A stretch of DNA of 64,000 nt from Actinomycetota bacterium (GTDB lineage: Bacteria > Actinomycetota > Humimicrobiia > Hakubellales > JAMDDV01), in contig JAMDDV010000038.1 in the NCBI GenBank assembly GCA_023488455.1, positions 1-64,000 on the forward strand. The letters run 5' to 3'. Shown in pieces: positions 1 through 8,051 of this stretch. Positions within the stretch are counted from its first letter, which is position 1, and the number at the start of each line of letters is the position of its first letter. A model generated the notes under the pieces. The model made no database searches, was not told the origin of the DNA, and saw only the letters and a list, made by a program, of their open reading frames with translations. A program made the translations under genes and the position numbers.

Positions 1-2616
1 GCGGTAGTACTTTGGATTGCAGCAGCTTTAAGTTTCATTCCACGTGTTGATATGCCCCAGCTTGGATACGCCATAATTCTGGTGATTGTAATCAATGCAA
101 TATTCAGCTTCATGCAGGAGTACAGGGCAGAAAAGGCACTTGAGGCATTGAAAAAGATGCTGCCTTCTTATTCCAGGGTAATCAGATCTGGTGAGGTCAA
201 GGAAGTGCTTTCAGGTGGGATGGTACCGGGTGATATTATGGTGCTGGAGGAGGGAGATAATGTATCTGCTGACGCGAGACTGATTGAGGCTTTTGATATC
301 CGCACGAATAACTCAGTCTTGACCGGCGAATCCGATCCTCAGCGCAAAAGCACACCGCCAATATTAGAAGAGGATGTTGATCCACTCAGGCTCACCAACA
401 TTGTTTATATGGGCACTAGCGTCTCCTCTGGAAGTGGTAAGGCAGTGGTTTTTGCAACTGGTATGAACACGCAGTTTGGCAAAATTGCCAATTTAACTCA
501 AACTGTTAAAGAGCAGCTCAGTCCACTTCAAAAAGAGATCAATAAGGTCAGCCAGATTTTGGCTTATATTGCCGTCGGTATCGGCGCTCTGTTCTTTGTC
601 CTTGCTCAGGCAGCTGTCAAGCTCAGTTTCCTTTCTGCATTTGTATTTGCTATCGGCTGCATCGTCGCTTTTGTCCCTGAAGGATTATTGCCAACGGTTA
701 CATTATCGCTGGCGATGGGTGTGCAGAGAATGGCCAAGCGCAATGCTCTCATCAAGAAGCTCTCGTCAGTTGAAACGCTGGGTAGTACTACGGTTATTTG
801 TACGGACAAAACGGGCACGCTTACGCAGAATGAAATGACCGTGAAGGAGATCTGGGCGAACGGTAAAAATTACGATGTTACTGGGGTCGGCTATTCTCCT
901 TTCGGTGATTTTCTTGTAGATGGTAGTAAGTCATCCGACAAGGAATCGGCTGATGTGCTCAGACCAATTGCGAAGGTGATGTCGTACTGCAATAATGCCA
1001 GGCTTGTCTTTGATGATTCGGCGAAACTATGGGGTATAAGGGGTGATCCTACCGAGGGAGCCCTGCTGGTTGCAGCTAAGAAGACAGGCTTTGACCTTGA
1101 TAGTGAGGCCTCTGCTGAGCCAAGGATTTTTTTACTGCCATTTGATTCGCGACGCAAGAGGATGTCCTCGATACATGATACCCAGAACGGTGTTCTGGCA
1201 TTTGTAAAAGGTGCTCCAAAGGAGATGCTGTCAATATGTTCAAAGATCGAGATTAATGGCAAGGTTCAGGAACTGACGCCATCTCTAAGAAAGCAAATTC
1301 TCGATAAGAATGATAGTTACGCAAGGCGCGCTTTGCGCGTTCTGGCAATGGCTTTCAAGGATCTAAGTGGCTTTAATGGAGAATATACCATTGAAGAAGT
1401 CGAGAGAGACCTTATTTTCGTTGGTCTGGCAGCTATGATGGACCCACCCAGGCCCGAAGTTGAGGCTGCAGTTCAGCAATGTTACAGATCTGGGATAAAG
1501 GTGATCATGATTACCGGCGATTATGGTCTCACGGCAGACGCGATCGCGAAGAAGATTGACATTGTAAAGGGTGAATCCAGGATCTACATCGGTGCTGATA
1601 TAGAGAAAATGAGCGAGGATGAACTTCGCGATGTTTTGAAGCAGGAGAATATTATCTTTGCCAGGGTCTCTCCGGAGCATAAGATGCGTATAGCTGGGGC
1701 GCTAAAGAAAAATGGTCATATTGTTGCTATGACTGGTGATGGGGTTAATGACGCGCCTGCTTTAAAAGCAGCGGATATCGGGATCGCGATGGGCATTGCT
1801 GGTACAGATGTTGCAAAAGAGGCTGCTGACATGATTCTTACCGACGATAATTTTGCCAGTATAGTCAGTGCTATTGAAGAGGGGCGTGCTGTCTTTGATA
1901 ATATTAGAAGATTTATCACATATATACTGGCGAGCAATATTCCCGAGGCAGTTCCCTTCATTATGATGGTGCTTTTCAGGATCCCGCTTCCGCTTACCGT
2001 GATGCAGATTTTGGCAGTGGACCTGGGTACCGATATGCTTCCTGCGTTAGCTCTTGGGACTGAACCGCCGGAGCCTGGCACCATGAATAAGCCTCCCAGG
2101 CCCAAGACCGAGCGGCTATTGAGTTTTAAAGTGCTGGCCAGGGCATACCTGTTTCTTGGTCCAATTGAAGCGGCTGTAGGGTTACTGGGTTATTTCTTCA
2201 TGTATTTTAACAACGGGTTGACCTTTTCAGATCTGGTTGCATTGGGAGCAGATTCAAAGGTCTACATCAGTGATCCGTTATACAGACAGGCGACCACGAT
2301 GAGTCTTGCTTCAATTGTAATGACGCAGATAGGTAACGGGTTTGCATGCAGGACGAACCTTGAATCGGTCTTCAAAGCAGGTATTTTCAGGAATAAGCTT
2401 TTGTTATGGGGTATTCTAACTGAGGTCTTGCTGTTAATTGGATTTATATATATACCTTTCCTGAGGTTCATGTTTGGGCTGCATCCGATAGGCTGGCAGT
2501 ACTGGCTCCTATTGATTTTGTTCATACCTTCTGTGCTCATCGCAGATGAGATCAGGAAGTTGATAATTAGGACTGTTATGCGCAGCAAAAAGAGGAGAGT
2601 TCTGGCTGCTGCATAA
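1..2616 (+). CDS. P-type cation-transporting ATPase, 5' end outside window
   Basis: The reading frame is open from base 1, so the gene starts upstream; the first internal ATG (base 52) is not the true start. Numbering residues from base 1, the actuator TGES motif is at about 108, PEGLLPTVT of the M4 ion site at about 226, the phosphorylated Asp of DKTGT at 269 and the hinge TGDGVNDAP near 578, followed by six hydrophobic C-terminal segments. It is therefore a full catalytic type II pump of the inner membrane, lacking only roughly the first 80 residues. The stretch from PEGLL to DKTGTLTQN resembles Na+/K+- and Ca2+-pump relatives; ion specificity cannot be fixed from sequence. Two TrkA-type proteins follow within 1 kb, which suggests a role in monovalent-cation balance (inference). 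Confidence 0.93.
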   Translation, partial: AVVLWIAAALSFIPRVDMPQLGYAIILVIVINAIFSFMQEYRAEKALEALKKMLPSYSRVIRSGEVKEVLSGGMVPGDIMVLEEGDNVSADARLIEAFDIRTNNSVLTGESDPQRKSTPPILEEDVDPLRLTNIVYMGTSVSSGSGKAVVFATGMNTQFGKIANLTQTVKEQLSPLQKEINKVSQILAYIAVGIGALFFVLAQAAVKLSFLSAFVFAIGCIVAFVPEGLLPTVTLSLAMGVQRMAKRNALIKKLSSVETLGSTTVICTDKTGTLTQNEMTVKEIWANGKNYDVTGVGYSPFGDFLVDGSKSSDKESADVLRPIAKVMSYCNNARLVFDDSAKLWGIRGDPTEGALLVAAKKTGFDLDSEASAEPRIFLLPFDSRRKRMSSIHDTQNGVLAFVKGAPKEMLSICSKIEINGKVQELTPSLRKQILDKNDSYARRALRVLAMAFKDLSGFNGEYTIEEVERDLIFVGLAAMMDPPRPEVEAAVQQCYRSGIKVIMITGDYGLTADAIAKKIDIVKGESRIYIGADIEKMSEDELRDVLKQENIIFARVSPEHKMRIAGALKKNGHIVAMTGDGVNDAPALKAADIGIAMGIAGTDVAKEAADMILTDDNFASIVSAIEEGRAVFDNIRRFITYILASNIPEAVPFIMMVLFRIPLPLTVMQILAVDLGTDMLPALALGTEPPEPGTMNKPPRPKTERLLSFKVLARAYLFLGPIEAAVGLLGYFFMYFNNGLTFSDLVALGADSKVYISDPLYRQATTMSLASIVMTQIGNGFACRTNLESVFKAGIFRNKLLLWGILTEVLLLIGFIYIPFLRFMFGLHPIGWQYWLLLILFIPSVLIADEIRKLIIRTVMRSKKRRVLAAA

Positions 2617-2668
2617 AGATTAAAACAGGTTTAAAATTTTTATAGTAAAAGTGTGTAAAGGTGATCAT

Positions 2669-3316
2669 ATGAGAGTTGTGATAATGGGTTGTGGAAGAGT
2701 AGGGTCCCAGTTGGCAAATATTTTATCTCTGGACGGACATGATATCAGGGTTATTGATATGAACCCTGAATCGTTTCGGAGGTTGAATAAAAGTTTCAAG
2801 GGAGAAAAGATAGTCGGATTTGGATTTGATAGGGAAGTGCTTGAAAGGGCTGGGATAAAGAATGCTGACGCTTTTGCCTCTGTCACAAACGGGGATAACC
2901 GGAATATCGTTGGTGCCCTGATAGCAAAAAGGGAATATCAGGTGCCCATGATTGTGACCAGAATTTATGATCCGGTCAGGGCCTCCGTTTACCAGAAGCT
3001 TGGGATCGCCACGATATCGCCCACGACATGGGCGGCCAATGAAATTAAGGAACTTATCTGTCATCCGCATATGCTTTCGCAGTTAAGTTTTGGAAATGGC
3101 GAAGTCGAGCTGGTTGAGGTGGAAGTAACTCATAATATGGCAGGCCATGTCATTAAAAAGATTAATGTCCCTGGGGAGATTGTTGTTACAGCGGTTACAA
3201 GACTTGGCAGGGCATTTGTTCCTGTCGATGGAACAGTTGTGCAAGAGGGAGATATACTGCATATCGCTGTAATGTCCACTGCCATATCGCAGCTTGAGAG
3301 AATGTTAGGAATTTAG
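2669..3316 (+). CDS. TrkA/RCK-type potassium uptake regulator (N and C domains)
   Basis: Cytosolic NAD(H)-binding regulator of a Trk/Ktr potassium channel. A Rossmann GxGxxG (GCGRVG, residues 7-12) is followed by an acidic residue at the end of the second strand (VIDMN), giving a TrkA_N domain over roughly residues 1-130; the remainder matches a TrkA_C/RCK_C domain. The ATG at 2669 is chosen over the GTG at 2651 because AAAGGTG lies at the right distance before it. The next TrkA-type gene starts 8 bases downstream, an arrangement like the actinobacterial ceoB/ceoC pair. No Trk/Ktr channel subunit is present in the window. Confidence 0.9.
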   Translation: MRVVIMGCGRVGSQLANILSLDGHDIRVIDMNPESFRRLNKSFKGEKIVGFGFDREVLERAGIKNADAFASVTNGDNRNIVGALIAKREYQVPMIVTRIYDPVRASVYQKLGIATISPTTWAANEIKELICHPHMLSQLSFGNGEVELVEVEVTHNMAGHVIKKINVPGEIVVTAVTRLGRAFVPVDGTVVQEGDILHIAVMSTAISQLERMLGI

Positions 3317-3324
3317 GGGGAAAC

Positions 3325-3735
3325 ATGTTTATATTAATAATTGGGGCTGGCAAGGTAGGTTCAAATCTGGCTATGATACTTTCAGAAAAAGGGCACAAGA
3401 TCAGTCTTGTTGAAAAGAAGGACGCGGTCTGCAGCAAATTTGCTGAAATGAAAAAAATCAATGTTGTATGTGGTGATGGATGTGACCTGTTAGTTTTACA
3501 GGAGGCGGGCATTCAGGCGGCCGATGTTGTTGCCGCTGTTACTGGAGACGATGAGGACAACCTTGTGATAGCGCAGTTAGCCAAGCTGCAGCCAAACAAG
3601 CCCAAAGTGGTTGCGGTTGTTAATAACCCCCGCAATGATTGGCTTTACAATAAAAAATGGGGAATAGATGCTGCAGTTAGCCACACTACTGTCCTCACGA
3701 AAATAATTGAAGAGGAGATCTGCAGCACCTGTTAG
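3325..3735 (+). CDS. TrkA-N domain protein, short form
   Basis: A second NAD-binding TrkA_N protein of 136 residues, opening with a Rossmann motif GAGKVG (residues 7-12) and an acidic residue after the second strand (LVEKK). It stops where a TrkA_C domain would normally begin, so it is either a genuine N-domain-only subunit or a C-terminally shortened copy; the stop is clean and no TrkA_C homology is visible downstream. AGGGGGA precedes the ATG. It probably works with the upstream RCK protein as the second half of a heteromeric gating ring (inference). Confidence 0.88.
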   Translation: MFILIIGAGKVGSNLAMILSEKGHKISLVEKKDAVCSKFAEMKKINVVCGDGCDLLVLQEAGIQAADVVAAVTGDDEDNLVIAQLAKLQPNKPKVVAVVNNPRNDWLYNKKWGIDAAVSHTTVLTKIIEEEICSTC

Positions 3736-3749
3736 AGGGTATAAGAGTT

Positions 3750-3965
3750 ATGGAAGAAGAGTGGGTTAAACTCCCCGATGTATTCAGTTTTACGCAGGCG
3801 GAGCTCTTGAAGAGCGTGCTTGAGGAAGATGGTATTGAGAGCGTAGATATTGGCGATCTTTCTCAAGCTCACATGGGCAGCGGCGTCCTTCGCGAAATAC
3901 TGGTCAGAAAAACAGATTATGAGAGAGCTGTCGAAATAGCAAGGGAACTTGGCTTAAACGAATAG
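3750..3965 (+). CDS. DUF2007-type small signalling protein
   Basis: A 71-residue protein starting WVKLPDVFSFTQAELLKSVLEEDGIES and ending with a helix (YERAVEIARELG). This pattern, a short strand, a helix that samples another polypeptide and a second strand with a closing helix, is typical of DUF2007 (putative signal transducing, PII-like fold). It follows the TrkA-N gene by 14 bases and is probably cotranscribed with it. Its function is not known. Confidence 0.75.
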   Translation: MEEEWVKLPDVFSFTQAELLKSVLEEDGIESVDIGDLSQAHMGSGVLREILVRKTDYERAVEIARELGLNE

Positions 3966-4034
3966 AAATCAGCACGATACCCACCTATAACTGTTTTTTT
4001 GATTTTGTTTATCTTCGGTTATTACAGATAAATA

Positions 4035-4670
4035 TTACGGTATTGCAGCGTCAATCTGGTTTGCAATGACCTCTGAACCCTGATCATTAAAATGCAAGCC
4101 ATCTGCCAGCAAGGTTAAGTAGTTTGGCTGATTCTTGAACAGAGTGTACGCATCTATGACGGTTGCTCCCATTGAGCTGGCAAGTCCAGCAACGTTGCTC
4201 GCATATTCAGCAAGATCGCTATCCGTCCACAACCCAGCCCTGACGTTATAATCAATGGGTATCGGTGTTAATACTATTACCTGCGCTCCTGTCTTCTGAG
4301 CTTTTTTGATTGCACTCTTCATGTTCTTGATATATTTAGAGAGTTTATTCCTGTTGTTGCCCTCTGCATCTCTGCTTGCATCGTTGAGTCCAAAGTTCAG
4401 TACGATTACATTTGGGCTGTATGGCTTAATAACCTCTTTTTTGATATTCTTTTTAGCATGGTGGGAAGTCCAGCTGTCTGCAATTGCGATTACGGTATCG
4501 CCATTGTCGGCTCTTTTTGCTGCGACTTTTGCTGCTACCGTTGTTTTAGCTGAAAATTCTGAGTCTCCATACAGGACTATTATTTTGCCCTGTCCAAAAG
4601 CAACGGTTGGAATTAAAATTGAGACAAGTATTGTGAGCGCACATATAATTACCAATGATTTTTTTAGCAT
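4035..4670 (-). CDS. Secreted SGNH/GDSL-family hydrolase
   Basis: A 211-residue protein with a hydrophobic signal sequence (about residues 1-26, ending VAFGQG). The SGNH blocks are present: GDS at 35-37 (nucleophile Ser37), the GLND block at 94-97 and the catalytic DxxH pair at Asp190/His193 (DGLH). It is an exported esterase or acylhydrolase; likely substrates are acyl or acetyl esters on lipids or polysaccharides, but nothing in the sequence fixes this. It stands alone on the minus strand, convergent with the TrkA operon. Confidence 0.88.
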   Translation of the reverse strand: MLKKSLVIICALTILVSILIPTVAFGQGKIIVLYGDSEFSAKTTVAAKVAAKRADNGDTVIAIADSWTSHHAKKNIKKEVIKPYSPNVIVLNFGLNDASRDAEGNNRNKLSKYIKNMKSAIKKAQKTGAQVIVLTPIPIDYNVRAGLWTDSDLAEYASNVAGLASSMGATVIDAYTLFKNQPNYLTLLADGLHFNDQGSEVIANQIDAAIP

Positions 4671-4787
4671 TATTTACCCCACTACTTATTTTTAGTAAAG
4701 TCTTTAGATTATAATCATTAGTAATCAAAAGCACAAATTAATAATGTCAGTTGATCTGATCAAATTAAGTGTGAAAGAGAGAATATC

Positions 4788-6116
4788 ATGGCGAAAGACA
4801 ACGATTTGAATGATCTGATAGAGTGTCCATTAAACTATTCTTTAAGCAATCGGGATGACCAGATTACAGCAAAAGGGGAAGCGAGCGCTCGTTTAGATGA
4901 AGAAAACCTCTCCATCCTTCCGAAATTAGGGGAAGCACTGTTTATTCAGCTCAGGGATATAATAAACATTTCTTATGGTGAGTACAGAGTTTTTCTGGAG
5001 CTTACGTCGAAGGAAAAGATAATCCTCTTTAATCTCGGATACCGCTATGAGGATTTTCTGAGGCTGCTTTGCGGGTTGAGAAATGAAGTACTTCTAAAGG
5101 ATATGCTCATGCAGGAAAAGCTTTTGAAGTCTGGAGTAGAAGCAGATATCACCTCATTCGATGAGAACGGTAAGGAGATCAAATTGGGGAAGTGTGAGCC
5201 TCGTCTCTACGAGACCGCACTGGTGTTGATGCCTGAAATTGGGGACCTTAAAAGGATACCGTATAGTGAAATCCTAGAGGTCAGCTATGAAGATTACGCA
5301 GTTTCGCTCAAGACCGAATTTGATGAAAAATATGTACTTTCCAGGATGGGCAAGGAGCTTGATCCTTTCAAGAAAATCTTTTCTGAGGCAATGAATGAAC
5401 TCTCAATCAAGGTTCAATCTTCATTGAAAGAGCTATTGCCAGAGATTGATCCCTTAACGATAAGAAAAATGGCAGGACTTATGAGGGAGGGTAAAGCAGC
5501 TAAGCGGAGTAATTTGGACTCCCTGTCTCCGAATATATGGACGAAACTTGAAGAGAAGTTGAGGCCTACGGATATCAAAGAGGAATATGATTTTCTGAAA
5601 TCAATGGCGCAAAGAGACAAGATGTGCATTGGCCTGAAGCGCGGACTTATGGGGGAGCTGACAGGAGAATACATCTGGTTTTTGATCCCCTTATACTCAA
5701 CAGATCCCAAAAAGCCGGGTAATGCTATTGCTATGGAATCGGTCTCTGATGAAGGTGGAGGTAGGGCGACCTACTTTTTCAGAATAACAGGAAGAGATGT
5801 CTATCGCAAATTTAAAAATATTGAAGATCTGCACAAGGAAGCAGATAATTTTATTAAATTAATAAACAGATGCATGCTTGCGGTAAATTTCAGAAGGGAG
5901 CCAATTTATCTACCTGAAAAAAAGTTAGAAGAAGCAGATTATATAAAATACCAATTTGCTATACAAAAATTGCCTGAACTTCGAACCCTTAGGAATTTAT
6001 ATATTGGTAGGGTTATGCATCTCTCTTTTGATCAATGGAAAAAAGATGTAATGGATCTATTGGAATTTAACGCGAGGACGGTTGACAATAGTGCGAAATG
6101 GAAGAAAGGAGAGTAG
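4788..6116 (+). CDS. Protein of unknown function with a duplicated PH-like N-terminal half
   Basis: I do not recognise a named family for this 442-residue soluble protein. Residues of about 30-110 (strands around LSILPKLGEALFIQLRDI, then ISYGEYRVFLEL, then a helix) and about 130-215 (ETALVLMPEIGDLKRIPYSEI, then VSYEDYAVSLKT, then a helix) repeat the same strand-strand-helix pattern and look like two pleckstrin-homology-like modules. The C-terminal half is charged and helical with a beta-rich part (about 285-330). It has no signal peptide or membrane segment. It is followed 3 bases later by a double zinc-ribbon gene and then another zinc-ribbon gene, so the three likely act together. Confidence 0.7.
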   Translation: MAKDNDLNDLIECPLNYSLSNRDDQITAKGEASARLDEENLSILPKLGEALFIQLRDIINISYGEYRVFLELTSKEKIILFNLGYRYEDFLRLLCGLRNEVLLKDMLMQEKLLKSGVEADITSFDENGKEIKLGKCEPRLYETALVLMPEIGDLKRIPYSEILEVSYEDYAVSLKTEFDEKYVLSRMGKELDPFKKIFSEAMNELSIKVQSSLKELLPEIDPLTIRKMAGLMREGKAAKRSNLDSLSPNIWTKLEEKLRPTDIKEEYDFLKSMAQRDKMCIGLKRGLMGELTGEYIWFLIPLYSTDPKKPGNAIAMESVSDEGGGRATYFFRITGRDVYRKFKNIEDLHKEADNFIKLINRCMLAVNFRREPIYLPEKKLEEADYIKYQFAIQKLPELRTLRNLYIGRVMHLSFDQWKKDVMDLLEFNARTVDNSAKWKKGE

Positions 6117-6119
6117 ATC

Positions 6120-6305
6120 ATGCCAGGGTATAAACACCCATGCAGGTATTGTGATAAACTAATTGAGCCGGATACAAATGTCTGTCCATTTTGCGGTAAG
6201 GTAAATCCGCTTGGGCCATTAAGGTGTCCAGTTTGCCAAAATCCTATACAGAAAGAATGGAATAGCTGCGAAAATTGCGGCAAGCCCTTAAAGGTAAGCC
6301 ATTAA
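6120..6305 (+). CDS. Double zinc-ribbon mini-protein
   Basis: A 61-residue protein with four CxxC knuckles (CRYC, CPFC, CPVC, CENC), enough for two zinc ribbons. It contains almost nothing else. It lies 3 bases after the 442-residue gene and 21 bases before the next zinc-ribbon gene. It probably serves as a protein-protein or nucleic-acid adaptor (family-level expectation, not shown here). Confidence 0.8.
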   Translation: MPGYKHPCRYCDKLIEPDTNVCPFCGKVNPLGPLRCPVCQNPIQKEWNSCENCGKPLKVSH

Positions 6306-6326
6306 AATAAAGGAGGAATTAATACT

Positions 6327-6992
6327 ATGCCACTACAACCGTTTACAGACAACTATGAGGATAACAGCACTGAAGCTGGATTTCAATTTACTTTTAATTG
6401 TGCTATCTGCGGTGAGGGTTATAAAACTCAATTTATTGAATCAAAAACGTACAAAAAGGGACGTTTTTTAAAGGGCATCGGTAGTTTTTTAAGTACTGCT
6501 GCGGATTTGGCAGGACAGTCCAATATTGGCTATGGAATTGAGAGAGGTACTGATACTTTTGGTGAGAGATTTGAGGGTATGACCCCTGAATGGCACAGGG
6601 AACATGAGGCTGCCTTTACAATGGCCCAAAACGAGGCAAAAGGTCATTTTCATCGCTGCCCAAAATGCACACGGTGGGTTTGTGAGAATGACTGGAACGA
6701 ACAAGAAGGGTTATGCGTCGAGGATGCTCCAAGGGAGGCAACTGAAGTTGCTGCTGCAAAGGCAAGGAAAATGGTTGAAGATATCGCAGAAAGAGCGGCT
6801 GGCACTCAGGTGTTTACAGGGGAGATAAAGAGCAGACAAACGTTATGCCCTCAATGTGGAAAGCCAGCGGGGGAAGGCAAATTTTGTAATAACTGCGGTG
6901 CCCCGCTTGGCATGAATCAATGTTCCAGATGCGGAGCAACAAATCCTGCTGAATCAAGATTCTGCGGCGAATGCGGCAACAAACTCATATAG
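6327..6992 (+). CDS. Zinc-ribbon protein, three cysteine clusters
   Basis: A 221-residue protein. An N-terminal CxxC (CAIC, about residue 25) and a central cluster (CPKC, then CENDW and a further Cys) flank a charged helical middle; the last 50 residues form two consecutive zinc ribbons (CPQC..CNNC and CSRC..CGEC), the second of which is typical of the zinc-ribbon_2 class. AAAGGAGGAATT precedes the ATG. It is the last gene of the 4788-6992 operon; its function is unknown. Confidence 0.8.
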   Translation: MPLQPFTDNYEDNSTEAGFQFTFNCAICGEGYKTQFIESKTYKKGRFLKGIGSFLSTAADLAGQSNIGYGIERGTDTFGERFEGMTPEWHREHEAAFTMAQNEAKGHFHRCPKCTRWVCENDWNEQEGLCVEDAPREATEVAAAKARKMVEDIAERAAGTQVFTGEIKSRQTLCPQCGKPAGEGKFCNNCGAPLGMNQCSRCGATNPAESRFCGECGNKLI

Positions 6993-7172
6993 CAGTTTAG
7001 GCTAATTTATAAAATCTAATAAATTATAATTTGGATTATAATAATCTAATTATAATAAACCCCTAATAGACTTCGTTTGACTTTAGAAGAGTCGGCTTTC
7101 TCACAGGTACTGATTTTGAAGATATAGCATAAATACATATATGTTTAATTGTGCTATACTTTGAAAAGTGAT

Positions 7173-7682
7173 ATGATTGGTCAATTCGTTAAAGGCAAGG
7201 TTTATATATTTATTGATGGAGCAAATGTTTTTTATACGCAAAAAGCCCTTGGATTCAAGATATCCTATTTGAAACTCATGGAATATTTCAAAAAGGAATG
7301 CGGAGAAGATGTAAAATGCTTTTTCTATATTGCTTACAATTATAGAAACAGAAATGAAAAAAAATTTTTGGACATGCTAGATATTAATGGTTATATTGTG
7401 AAAACGAAGTCAATTAAAAAAATAAATATTGGCAGTAATCGCGATAAATATAAAGGAAATCTTGATATAGAGCTTGCTTTCGATATGGTCAAACTTTCGA
7501 ATAAATATGACACAGCAATATTGATGTCAGGCGATAGCGATTTCTATTTGCCTATAGACTATATAAAGCAAGAAGGCAAGTGGGTAATTGTAATATCTAG
7601 CAGAGGAAGGGTTGCTAAGGAGCTGTTAGAACGGGCAAAATTTATTGATTTGAGAAAGATAAAAAATAAAATTGCTCAATAA
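7173..7682 (+). CDS. NYN-domain (LabA/DUF88-type) putative RNase
   Basis: A PIN-like NYN fold: VYIFIDGAN with Asp15 near the start, GNLDIELAFDM in the middle and ILMSGDSDF near the end supply the conserved acidic residues expected to bind the catalytic metal. Family members cut RNA. The ATG at 7173 is preferred; an in-frame TTG at 7149 would add eight residues but has no better ribosome binding site. The gene is monocistronic, preceded by about 170 bases of very AT-rich DNA. Confidence 0.83.
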   Translation: MIGQFVKGKVYIFIDGANVFYTQKALGFKISYLKLMEYFKKECGEDVKCFFYIAYNYRNRNEKKFLDMLDINGYIVKTKSIKKINIGSNRDKYKGNLDIELAFDMVKLSNKYDTAILMSGDSDFYLPIDYIKQEGKWVIVISSRGRVAKELLERAKFIDLRKIKNKIAQ

Positions 7683-7717
7683 AAAAAGAATCTGGAGCTG
7701 TCCTTCGACACTCCAGA
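7675..7717 (-). terminator. Intrinsic terminator for the minus-strand dehydrogenase operon
   Basis: TCTGGAG (7691-7697) pairs with CTCCAGA (7711-7717), and the interior TGTC/GACA (7699-7702 with 7707-7710) extends the stem around a CTTC loop. The A-run at 7681-7687 becomes a U-run after the stem only when read on the minus strand. It would stop transcripts leaving the E2 gene after passing antisense through the small plus-strand gene at 7811. There is no T-run for plus-strand termination. Confidence 0.7.
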
Positions 7718-7810
7718 GTGCTACCACTTGAATTATTATAACAAACAAACAAGCTCTGTCAATGAAACCAAGGATTAATAAGCAAATTTTAGTATGGTAA
7801 GGATGACAAT

Positions 7811-8050
7811 TTGTATTCAAACATTGTAAAGATTTCACTGTTCATGCCCAGGGAAGTTCTTGATTTAATTGATAAGCTGGTAGGAAAAAGGAACAGAAAC
7901 AAGTTTATAAGAGAAGCAACTATTAAAGAATTGAAAAGGATAAGATTGCAAAAAGCTCTGGAGATGGCCGCAGGAGCGTGGAAGGATGAAGACTACCCTG
8001 AGCTTAAAAAGGGTGTCGATAAATGGGTAAGAAAATTAAGAGAAGGATAG
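7811..8050 (+). CDS. Ribbon-helix-helix antitoxin-like protein, orphan
   Basis: A 79-residue protein: a short strand plus two helices (VKISLFMPREVLDLIDKL, then NRNKFIREATIKELKR) form an RHH DNA-binding unit, and the tail AAGAWKDEDYPELKKG resembles the toxin-binding segment of VapB-type antitoxins. The start is TTG, supported by AAGGATGA four bases upstream. No toxin gene follows; the next gene is the 3' end of the E2 gene on the other strand two bases later. It is therefore an orphan antitoxin or a free-standing RHH regulator. Confidence 0.72.
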   Translation: MYSNIVKISLFMPREVLDLIDKLVGKRNRNKFIREATIKELKRIRLQKALEMAAGAWKDEDYPELKKGVDKWVRKLREG

Positions 8051-8051
8051 T

